From the NCBI GenBank assembly GCA_038277395.1, contig CM076190.1, positions 190,900,001 through 190,964,000 on the forward strand: a stretch of DNA of 64,000 bases. Reading direction: 5' to 3'. Under the pieces are notes generated by a model. It saw only the letters and a list, made by a program, of their open reading frames with translations. It ran no database searches and was not told the DNA's origin. This document shows, piece by piece, positions 1 through 8,999 of this stretch (position 1 is the stretch's first letter; every line of letters starts with the position of its first letter). Position numbers and translations under genes: made by a program. Origin of the DNA: Dryocosmus kuriphilus. Lineage: Eukaryota; Arthropoda; Insecta; Hymenoptera; Cynipidae.

Positions 1-211
1 CAAAGGAATCAGAGAATGGTCAGGAGGAACAACTATATTTTTAATTATTTCTTTAAGTTCCCAACTATTTTTTAAAGTTGTTCCTGAGACACCTGAAATT
101 GGCTTTAAAGTGTTGAAAATATATTTAGCTAAGTTGTGAGAAGGACAACCAACAGTACACACAATTAATCTCCATTTTAATTCCGGTTTATGGATCTTAG
201 GTAGGACGTAG
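1..211 (-). pseudogene. Penelope-like element reverse transcriptase, N-terminal fragment
   Basis: Read on the minus strand, this stretch is one open frame starting AYVLPKIHKPE and continuing through WRLIVCTVGCPSHNLAKY and LKNSWELKEII. This is the LPKIHKP-type fingers region that opens the RT of Penelope-like retroelements (PLEs). The frame runs off the left edge of the window, so the palm (YVDD) lies outside it. It meets, head to head, a plus-strand PLE C-terminal segment starting near 216, so the two pieces cannot be one collinear element. RT copies element RNA at nicked DNA ends in the nucleus. The family call is from motif recognition and is fairly secure. Confidence 0.75.
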
Positions 212-215
212 GCCT

Positions 216-1117
216 TTGCCACACAACACTTTTAGTAGCATTGAACCTTCTGTTCAGTTTACTCTTGAGCTTGAAGAAAATGATATTTTACATTTTCTAG
301 ATATTCCTCTTATTAAAACGATGGATAGTCACATTGAAACAAATTGGTATAAAAAAGAATCCTGGTCAGGTAGAACCTTAAGTTTTCACTCTAATCATTC
401 TTTAAACTCAAAAATTGGTTTAATTAAGAATTTGGTAGATAGATGTATTAAACTTAGTGATTTTATGTTCCGAAAAGAAAATTTAATTCAATTAAAAATT
501 ACTTTATCACAGAACAACTATCCTATTAATTTAATTAATCTTATTACTAACGAAAAAATTAATGAAATTTATAATAGTGATTTGGTCAATATGAAAAAGA
601 ACAAATGGCTTGAAACTCACAACAATACTAATTTAAAATTAACCTTACCTTATGTTGAGGGTTTATCAGAAAGAATAAAAGGTTCTTTAAAAAAATTTAA
701 TATCAATGTTTATTTTAAAAATGCATATTATCTAGATAAATTTTTAATAAACAAAAAAAAAAAAAAGATAAAGACAGTATCGAGAATTTAAGCGGTGTCA
801 TCTACAGAATCAATTGTAAGGGTTGTCGTGGAGTGTACATTGGTGAAACTGGGAGGAGATTAAAAGATCGTATTGCGGAACATAAAAGAGATTGTGTTGT
901 TGGAAATCAGAACACGGACTTAGCACAACATGCATGAAATTCAGATCATTTTTTTGATTTTGATTTCAAAAACATTAAAATTTTAGGAAAAGAAACAAAT
1001 ACATTTAAAAGACGGATTTTAGAATCCATTTTTATTAACAAATTAAAAAAATCTTCCATAAATTTAATAACCGAAACACTAAACATTAATAAGATATATC
1101 AAAGTATCACCAAATGA
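216..1117 (+). pseudogene. Penelope-like element C-terminal RT region plus GIY-YIG endonuclease, frameshifted
   Basis: The first open segment (216-791) has the PLE thumb/linker pattern: FLDIPLIKT, TNWYKKESWSGRTLSFHSNH, then NNYPINLI. A run of about 13 A at 752-765 moves the frame. The next frame reads IYRINCKGCRGVYIGETGRRLKDRIAEH, which holds the GIY-YIG core (VYIGETGR) followed by RIxEH. A TGA near 935 interrupts an otherwise open frame where the family usually has Trp; the frame then goes on to about 1117. In PLEs this nuclease nicks the target for target-primed reverse transcription. Two lesions make this copy inactive. Its RT front half is missing and is replaced by the inverted piece at 1-211. 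Confidence 0.85.
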
Positions 1118-1850
1118 AACATTTTCACTGCTCAAATTTCCCGCCTCCTCATTTGTATTGAATAGGTAAACCATATTTTTCCTTCAGCATGTAATATAGT
1201 TTTATACCACATGTCACCGGATTTTAATGCTCTTTCTTTAATGTACTCCGTTCCATAACCTAAGTTCTTTTGTTTACAAAAATGTAATTTTTTACTTAAG
1301 TTCTTAGTCTCCAAAAAAATTTTTGGGAGAGACTAAGTTTTAATATTCATATTATGTTCATTATATATAATGAAGGGAAAACATTGTAATGTCTAATATT
1401 ACTCTAAATTTTTGACCATCTATGATTGAGGCAAAGGATTGGACTCGTTCAACAATGTTTCCTTTTTATTTTCGACAGGTTTGTTTTCTTTTGGTCCTTT
1501 TATTTGAATTTTGCTGTTAAATTCGTAACGTCTTTTTGTATTTTAGAATTTTTAGACTTGAAAAAAGCCAACTTGATTTCGGCCGAAACGTTGTCAATAA
1601 TAAATGGAGTTTTAATGGACTACTCTTTTATTTTATTATGAGTTTTTTAATCGAACGTCTAGACCAATTATATATTTTTTAACATTTTCCTTCATTTTTT
1701 GGAAAATTGTTCATTATCATATGGATTAACCTCACCCAATGTCATTCAAATTTTTGAACAAAAAAAGATACGGAGGTTGGTAGGTTGACAAAACACTGCA
1801 GCAAAGTACAGTGCGGGAGCGGATCATTTCCCGCATGCAATAAAGAGAAA
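1118..1850. other. AT-rich PLE 3' tail and unannotated flank
   Basis: No credible gene is seen. Near 1573-1596 the plus strand reads ...TTGATTTCGGCCGAAACG followed by TTGTC. This matches the GAAAC-GTTGTC half of the hammerhead ribozyme motif found in PLE terminal repeats, but the CUGANGA half is degenerate. I take it as the decayed end of the PLE at 216-1117. Short ORFs here are not supported. Confidence 0.4.
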
Positions 1851-4213
1851 GTGGATCAAAAGTATGCAATCTTATGTATTTCGAGCCGTAGGATACGAAT
1901 ATTTTGTTCAGGAAGCTGAAAATGGCCCAATTTGTGTAAAAAATGACTGCTGAAATAAATAAGAAGCATTAGTTTTTTCGATTCGAAAAAATTTTATTTC
2001 CTCTGAGTCATTTTCAAGAACACCTACTCGTATAGTACTACTCAATATCTATGCATTTCATTTACTCTGTGAATCTTAAAATACTCTCCTAACTTCACAC
2101 TTTTAAAATGGAAAAATATTTACTAACATGTTTCAAGCTGTAGTCATTAAATAGTGAATGAATCGCCGCGCGTTTCCTCTGGAGGCTTGGCCACTTTCCG
2201 TATGTAATAAATAAAGGAATCTGCCCGCTTGGCGGGTACATTCTCATCCCGCGCTGGGCGTGTGCTTCGCGCGAAATATGAGAGCATCTAGGGCGCGCGT
2301 CTCTCAGAAATTTCGCTTTGCACCCGATGCGTTATTTACCTCACACTTCGCACTCGGTGTTTGTACATCCCCCTACATTTGTACGTATGGAACTTTTAAA
2401 AGTAAATTTCGAACTACTGATCAGTAAAATTTGGCAATTTTGAATTTTTTGTTAAAGCTCTTTCGGCTTTAACAAATACATTCTCATCACGTATCTCGCG
2501 CTTCGCACTCGAACAAATTTTTCCAGAATGTGACATTTCTTTTGCAGTTTGAGCAAAAATAAAATTTTTCCAATTTTATTAACAACTATCGCAATTAAAA
2601 CAAAAACTGTGAGTCCTATGAAAAAATAGTGTGATGCAAATATGTAAACCCTTTTGAGACGAATAATTTTTCTCCTAGACATTATTTTCGCATCTCGCAT
2701 AGTTTCAACGAAAAATTGAATCCATGAATTTTAATAACACTTCTCACGATTAAAACAAAAACCATATGTTTGAGACTGATGAATTTATTGAGATCTTAAT
2801 TCATCGAATTATTATTACGTCTGATTTATATTATGCAAATATTAATTTTTATGATATGGATTTTTTCAGACCATATATTTATCAGAGGATGAATTCCTGA
2901 TAACTTTTTGCGAATTTTTTATGTTTAAAAATTCGCGAGATAAATAAAACAAGTTCTCGAAAAAAACACCGTGGACCGGATTTGAACCGGCAACCTTCTC
3001 CATGGTGGCTCAACAGGTAGCGCGTCTCACTGGAAATGAGAAGGCTGCCGGTTCAAATCCGGTCCGCGGTGTTTTTTTCGAGAACTTGTTTTATTTATCT
3101 TGCGAATTTTTCAACCATAAAAAATTGGCAAAAAATTATCAGGAATTCATCCTCTGATAAATATAAAATAAATATATGGTCTGAAGAAAGTCATATCATA
3201 AAAATTAATATTTGCAAAAACCATATGTGTTAAAAGAAAAGTATAGAAGGAATTTGTAGATCTTTTTGAAATAACCAACTCCGCTTCTTAACATCTTTTC
3301 CGTATCTCGCATAGTTCGGTGGGAAAATTGTGCTCTTGATTTTTTATTAATAATATTGTTGACCATTAAAGTAAAAAATATGTGTTGTATCAAAAAATGT
3401 TATCGAGAAAATTTGTAGATACTTTTTAGATACACAACTTTGCTCCTTAACGTTCTTTTCGTATGTGAGCTGCATAGTTTTCCTGAAAGGTGGACTTTTA
3501 ACTTTTTAATAATGTTTTACTTGATGAAAACAACTTTTATACATTTCATCAAAAAACTACGCGTTGGATCAAAAAATGGTTTTAAGCAAATTTGTAGGCC
3601 TTTTCAAAGCGAATAATTATGCTTTTTAATCATTTTTCGCGTCTCGCAAAGTTTTGCTGAAAAGTGGATTTCTCTTCATATTTAATAACATATTTCACAA
3701 ATAGCTCAAAAACTATGTGCCTGCTCAAAAAAATTATATGTAGCAAATTTATAGACCTTTTTGAGGCAAACAACTTCTATATTATAATTTTCTTCGTATC
3801 TTGCATATTGTTGCGGGAAATTTGATTTTTTTATTTTTAAAGGAATTTATTATGAATGAAACCAGAACCGCTGGTCAAAAACCGCTGGTTAAGGAACTAG
3901 TTCTTTGTTTTCATGCCTAAAACAAGTGTGCCAAAGCACAATTCAATCAGATTAGTCCTTCGAAGGTAATGGTGGTAACAGACAACAACGAAACAACGAG
4001 AAAGACAGACAGAAACCAACGTAAAATATGGTTTTTTGAATTCAGTGGGTCACGAAACGTCGAGATTTCACGATATCCACGAAATTCAGTTTTCACATAA
4101 ATATAGCACCTTCTCATTCAGATGAGAATATAAAAAGTGGATGCAAATTATGCAGTCATAGTTATTTTAAACCGCAGGTTCCGAATATTTTGTTCAGAAA
4201 ACTGAAAAGGTGG
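1849..4213 (+). repeat. Non-coding repeat element with terminal direct repeats and ~165-bp internal tandem units (copy 1)
   Basis: About 75 bp at 1849-1925 recurs directly at 4137-4213; both contain GAATATTTTGTTCAG followed by AAxCTGAAAA. Between them lie diverged units of about 155-175 bp (starts near 2698, 3311, 3473, 3648 and 3803), each with CATAGTTTTGCTGAAAAGT-like, TTTTTAATAAC and AAATTTGTAGA blocks. A GC-rich block at 2218-2335 with CTTCGCGCGAA recurs at 36890-36990. The tail at 3905-4110 (GTGTGCCAAAGC, ATTAGTCCTTCGAA, then a GACAAC/GACAGACAGA tract) recurs at 37750-37980 and, inverted, at 27360-27560. There is no ORF. The layout resembles a non-autonomous Helitron/Helentron-like or satellite-bearing element, but I cannot identify diagnostic ends. 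Confidence 0.6.
2834..3215. repeat. Long hairpin with a tRNA-like core
   Basis: Arms at 2834-3000 and 3038-3215 are near-perfect reverse complements, separated by 37 bp. The spacer plus the right arm resembles a tRNA on the plus strand: a D-arm-like GGCTCAACAGGTAGCGC, an anticodon stem-loop CTCA-CTGGAAA-TGAG (anticodon position GGA), a T-arm GCCGG-TTCAAAT-CCGGT and a 3' acceptor-like CCGCGGTG. The acceptor stem is mismatched and there is no long variable arm, so a functional tRNA-Ser is unlikely. The hairpin interrupts the ~165-bp unit array: AAAAACCATATGT occurs on both sides of it. It is best described as a foldback element derived from a tRNA-like SINE. Confidence 0.65.
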
Positions 4214-5460
4214 TACAATTTGTTTAAACAACGATTCTTTAATCAACGATTGTTTAAACAAATGTAAAAAATTAACTTTTTCCATCCAAAACCAATTTTT
4301 TTTAGATAATTTGTGTATTTTAATCCGAAAGTGTCTTCTGGTAAAAGTCGAAGGATCAATATTTAAAAAATAATGGACGGCAAACCATGATATAGTTAAT
4401 TATGTGATTAATACAAGAAGACTGCTCTCGTATTTCCTAAAAACTAGGTATCACGTAATTTATTTTAACCATTTTTTTTATTTAAGTCATTTTATCATCA
4501 ATCAGGATAGACTAAATAACAATTTCGTGCCATTGGCTATATTAAGCAAGCGATAGTGAGGAGGTACGATTAAAAAAACTACTACATTTTTGAATGTTGG
4601 AAAACAATAATTTTTAAGAAAGAAGCAAGCTCTTAAAGACGGTCCAAAATGGTAAATTTGCAACATTAAATCGTCTAATACTTTTTAAATATTGGTTTTT
4701 CGACTTTTTTAAAAACGATTTTTTGTTTTTTTTTTTTTTTTGTTTGGCGGAGGAGGACTATAAGTCCATTGTGCCGTACCGTATTTCACGCACTCTCTTG
4801 GGAAACCAAGTCCAATCTTGTGCGTGTATAAAGGTCAGGACCTGTGTCTTCATAGCCTCAGACCTTTCTGTCCCCTGTTCAAGGGGATGCTCTTGGAGCC
4901 CCTTTTCCTCTTATCCGCATGACGGACAGGAGGAATTGCTCCAGATGAAGTCCGCTGTTCCAAGACCGCTTGTGAGGAGCCCTGGCTGCCCGGTAATACT
5001 TTCCTTTGCCACTTGGGAGCCTACCCCTTTGGGTCCGTCCTCTTTGGGCAGTCCCCTTTGAGCAGTCCCCTTAGGAGCCGTCCCCTTTGGAGCCGTCCCC
5101 TTTTGGCGATAGGTTAAAGGATGTGGCATGAGGAAACGCGCGTTCGATATTTCAGGAGGCTTTGCCATTACCCGCTGGAATGATTGCTTTTTGCTCAGGG
5201 TCCCGCAGACCAGAGACCCCCAGTTCCCCAGAGCAGCCGCATCTCAAGATACAGTCCCTCTGGTTCACCTACTCTAGGTCGCTCGTCCGATTAGACCCCT
5301 AAGCCCTCCCACCAACTACAAGGTCATGTGATCCCAGGGAGGGCACCAAACGATACTTTGGGACTAAAATTTCCCAAATTACCAAAAAAAAATTTTTCGG
5401 ATTGAAAATATATATTTTTTACATTTGTTTAAACAATTTTTGTTTAAAAAAATGGTACCA
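4211..5460. mobile_element. TIR element with GC-rich passenger
   Basis: Imperfect terminal inverted repeats at about 4211-4315 and 5378-5460 start TGGTAC and share TTGTTTAAACAAATGTAAAAAA. The left arm has a short internal duplication. The interior holds an AT-rich part, then from about 4740 to 5370 a distinctly GC-rich block with short direct repeats of the form GCAGTCCCCTTTGAG / GAGCCGTCCCCTTTGG (5035-5105). The open frames in this block (112 aa plus, 85 aa minus) overlap, are low-complexity and match nothing I know, so I do not call them genes. No transposase is visible, so the element would be non-autonomous. The GC-rich block may be a captured or unrelated inserted repeat. Confidence 0.5.
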
Positions 5461-5703
5461 TGCCTTAAATATATTGATAAATCTTTTCCTCTTTTAAAAG
5501 CGTGAAGCCAAAAGAGTATTCTAAGCTTTGTAAAGTTAAAAAAAATTATGGATTCTTTGGAGAAAACACGAACTTACGCGCACGTCCAGAAAGTAAGTGT
5601 ACTGGTATTCTCACAGCTGTAGGAAATACTGTTTCCACATGTTGGCAACACTGCGGCGTAGCCTGACCCCTCCTCTTGAAAACGAGACCAATCCGAGGTT
5701 AGT

Positions 5704-6792
5704 GTGTTGAAAACTCTTGCCGCAGTAGCATCTCTCGCGACAAATGTCAAGTGCGAAATTCGCGCCGTCATTCGCTACTTCGTTGTGAAGGGAAAAGCTC
5801 CAGTTCTGATTTATGATGAGGTGAAAACTGTTTACGGTAATGGAGCTGTGAATCGTACGAGTGTGTACAAGTGGTGTCGCGAACTTAAAAATGGCTATAC
5901 TTCCGCACATGACGATCACAGGAGCGGAAGACCTTCAATTTTGACTGACCAACTTGTGGAAAAAATCGCCATTGCTGTCCGTGATGATCTCACATTGACG
6001 TTAGATGATCTTTCTGCGATGTTTCCGCAAATCTCCAGATCCCTGTTACACGAAACAATCAGAGAAACTCTCGGATATTGAAAATTGTCTGTGAGGTGGG
6101 TCCTAAAACAGTTGACAGAACAGCACAAGTTGAATCGACTGCAGAGCTCCAAAGAGTTTTTGGAGCGCTACGAACGCGAATACGATGATTTTCTCTACAC
6201 TATTGTTACTGGAGACGAAACTTGGGTTGCCCCACTACACGTCTAAAACTAAGAGGCAGTCTCAACAATGGCGCCACACCTTGTTACCCTCCGCCAATAA
6301 ATTCAAAACCACAATTTTCAGCCGAAAAAATCATGGCATCCGTGTTTTGGGACCATAAAGGCATAATTTTGATTGAATATCTGCCTCGCGGGGAGACCAT
6401 CAATGCGGCAAGATACTGTGAGACGACCAAAAAATCGAAAAGGGCGATTCTGAGTAAAAGGAGGGGCATGCTGAAGAAGGGAGTCTGCCTGCTGCATGAA
6501 AATGCCAAACATCACACGGCCAACACCACGAAGCAACTCCTGGACTCTTTTGGATGGGACGTTTTGAACTACCCCCCGTATTCCCCTGACCTGGCCCCTT
6601 CAGATTTCCATCTCTTCACTTCCCTGAAGCTGCACATGTGTGGAAACAAGCTTTCAACGGACAAGGTGGTGAAGGGGGAGGTGGAGAAGGGGGCGAGAAA
6701 GCTAGCGGGAGACTTCTTCGAGGCAGGTATCAAAAAATTGATCCCGCGGCTCACCACTTGCATCGAGAGGAATGGTCGAAAAATAACTTACA
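5704..6792 (+). pseudogene. Mariner transposase (DD34D), multiply disrupted
   Basis: The N-terminal helix-turn-helix region (VKCEIRAVIRYFVVKGKAP, then RTSVYKWCRE and SGRPS) lies in the first frame to a TGA at 6079. That TGA sits in a GY*KLS context and is explained by CpG decay of CGA. The frame then continues to VTGDETWV, which carries the first catalytic Asp, shifts near 6225, and resumes as ASVFWDHKGIILIEYLPRG and YPPYSPDLAPSDFHLF, which carries the third Asp. The second catalytic position reads HENAKHH instead of HDNAxxH: Asp to Glu, with 34 residues to the last Asp. The normal start Met is not evident. The protein cut and pasted its own ends in the nucleus; this copy cannot. Confidence 0.9.
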
Positions 6793-6794
6793 TA

Positions 6795-8106
6795 CACAGT
6801 GTGTCCTTTAAATAACCGGACTGGGTTAAAATTTAAAAAATGGCTATTTATTTTTGCAAAAATACTCACGTTTATTCGAAATATGATCCTTCTGCATCGA
6901 TGCAACGCTGGGCGCGATCAGCCAATGCTCGCATGGATTTTTGCAGGGCTGGTTTCTCAATGGCGTCGGTTACCCTCGTCACAGCCACTTTAATGGCTTC
7001 AATGTCATCGTACATTGTTCCTTTCATTGCGCATTTCATCTTAGGGAACAGGAAATAGTCGCAGGGTGACAGATCAGGCGAGTACGGTGGATGTTGGATC
7101 ACGGGAACTTGCTTTTTGGCCAAAAACTCGCGAACAGCGATCGTCTTGTGCGGAGGCGCATTATCGTGCAGAAGGTACCAGCTGCCCGGCTCACGATATT
7201 CTGGTCTTATTCGTAGAATTCTCTTCCACAATCGTTCCATAACACCCAAATAATAACCACCATTAACCGTCTGACCTTGCGGAACGAATTCCCGATGAAT
7301 AATTCCTTTTGAATCGTAAAAACAAATGAACATCGTCCTGATTCGTGACTTCTCGAAACGCAATTTCTTCGCTTTCGGTGAGTTTGGACCCTTCCAAACA
7401 GCACTCTGACGCTTGGTTTCGGGATCATATTTAAAACACCACGACTCGTCGCCTGTCACAATCGAATCTAAGAAGGTTGGGTTCTTTTTTGCCGTTTTTA
7501 TTAAATCTTTTGAATGTTCCACGCGTGCCAATTTTTGTTCGTCTGTCAGCGCGTGCGGCACAAAACGAGAACATACCTTCTTTTTGTTCAATTTAAGCGT
7601 AAGAATATCGTAAATCGTATTCTTAGGGACGCTAAACTCTTCTGCCAACATTCTGCATGTCACATTTGGGTCGTAAGCAATTAACTCGCGAACTTTTTCC
7701 ACAAGTTCATCGGTAGAGGCTGTGACCGGGCGGCCTGGCCTGGGATCGTCATCCAAGTCTTCTCTGCCAGCCTTGAATCGTGCATACTACGAAAAAACTT
7801 GCGTACGGGACAAACAATTAGTTTTGTACACTTTTTGCATCAAACTGTACGTTTCCGTACATGTTTTACCGATTTGAAAACAAAATTTAATATTCGCTCT
7901 TTGTTCCATCGTGTTTTTGTGACGACACACACAAAAGTACTAACACTGAAAACGTCACATCTTCAAAACTAGTCAGCCGATTTCGACAAAATTTGGACAG
8001 AAGGTAGCTGATGCGCCACCGTATGAAAATTGGTCGTTCAATCACAGATGGCGCCACCACTAACGACGTGGAAAATTCAGTCCGGTTATTTAAAGGACAC
8101 ACTGTG
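6795..8106 (-). mobile_element. Inner mariner element, 1312 bp, nearly intact
   Basis: TIRs at 6795-6822 and 8079-8106 are perfect over 28 bp (CACAGTGTGTCCTTTAAATA...), with TA at 6793-6794 and 8107-8108. The element sits in the 3' end of the outer mariner's transposase reading frame and runs opposite to it. Full length, near-perfect TIRs and a single visible coding lesion make it clearly younger than its host element. Confidence 0.93.
6872..7909 (-). pseudogene. Mariner transposase (DD34D) with a single nonsense codon
   Basis: An ATG at 7909-7907 starts MEQRANIKFCFQIGKT and the frame runs 345 codons, the usual mariner length. Codon 41 (7789-7787) is TAG in an FS*YARFKAGRED context where mariners have Trp, a TGG to TAG change in the N-terminal DNA-binding region. 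Downstream the catalytic motifs are intact: VTGDESW, LLHDNAPPH and PPYSPDLSPCDYFLF, with 34 residues between the second and third Asp. The open part from 7756 to 6872 (about 294 residues) lacks most of the first helix-turn-helix, so it should cleave but not bind TIRs well if made alone. Confidence 0.93.
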
Positions 8107-8199
8107 TATGTACAAGTATAACCAACTATTTTCTTGTTTTAATAAATTTTTTTTGAAGCCTACATAAATTGAGTACACTTACTTTCTGGACGTGCCTCA

Positions 8200-8999
8200 T
8201 ACGAGTCCTTTAAAATGACTCGATCTTTATTATTACAATTATTCTTTGGCCCACTTCCTGCCACATTTACCCATGACCCGGCACATCGCTACTAAAGACG
8301 GTTGTGAACGCGGCAATTTCTCAGAAGATTCGTTGATGTCAGATGCCTTTTTAAAGATCATATTGCTTGCGCGATATTCAAATAGATAAAGTAATCCTTC
8401 TCTGGACCGTGAAGCATCACAGCTTTTGCTCAGGCGTAAAGGGATGCCTGAGGTAAAAGGTGTAATTTTGAATTAGGAAATTCGTAATTGCCTTAGACGG
8501 CGCATATTACTGCATGAACAGTGACCTCCGTCAGGCAACAATATCAGAGACATAGAGAATCAATGCTCTTTGTTGTTTTTTTTATCAAAACAGTAACCCC
8601 TGTCAGGAAAAATTATTACTTATATTTGTGCTCAATTCTTATTGGTCAATCAAAAGAAAATATCAAGCGATGCTTATTCCAGGCACCAAGGCGGCGAAAG
8701 CACTCCCCTCAGAGGGATTAAAAGGCGCATCTGACAATGGAAACCAGAGAATTCGTCCAGACGTATGAAACTGGCATCTGACACAAACGATTTTTGCATG
8801 CATATATATATATATATATATATAATACAGAGAGCAGTGCACGACACACAACTTCACAAACTTATACGAACAGAAACGACACGATAGCCAAAACGATAAT
8901 AATAATAAAAATAATAAGCACAACAATAAATTACAAGAAAATATTTTCAAATCAATAAAAAAAAGAACCAAACATCTAAAATGAGGAAAAATTAATTGT
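8200..8999. other. Intergenic or LINE 3' flank with (TA)n
   Basis: No gene is seen. A TA microsatellite lies at about 8801-8824 and an A-rich stretch at 8880-9010. The part adjoining 9000 may be the 3' untranslated end of the minus-strand LINE that follows. Confidence 0.4.

Larger units (their letters stand above)
5577..8199 (+). mobile_element. Outer mariner element, interrupted by a second mariner
   Basis: TIRs at 5577-5603 and 8173-8199 share GCACGTCCAGAAAGTAAG and are flanked by TA at 5575-5576 and 8200-8201, the mariner/Tc1 target duplication. Subtracting the inner insertion (6795-8106) and its duplicated TA leaves about 1.31 kb, a normal mariner length. The transposase reads on the plus strand and is broken. 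The first bases of the TIRs differ between ends (cgcg versus the complement of ctca), consistent with age. Confidence 0.9.

Noticed and set aside
3001..3071. Functional tRNA-Ser(GGA)
   Set aside because: The acceptor stem mispairs, the D stem has a mismatch, and there is no long variable arm.
4723..5168. Protein-coding genes of 112 aa (plus) and 85 aa (minus)
   Set aside because: Overlapping low-complexity frames in a GC-rich repeat block with no motif.
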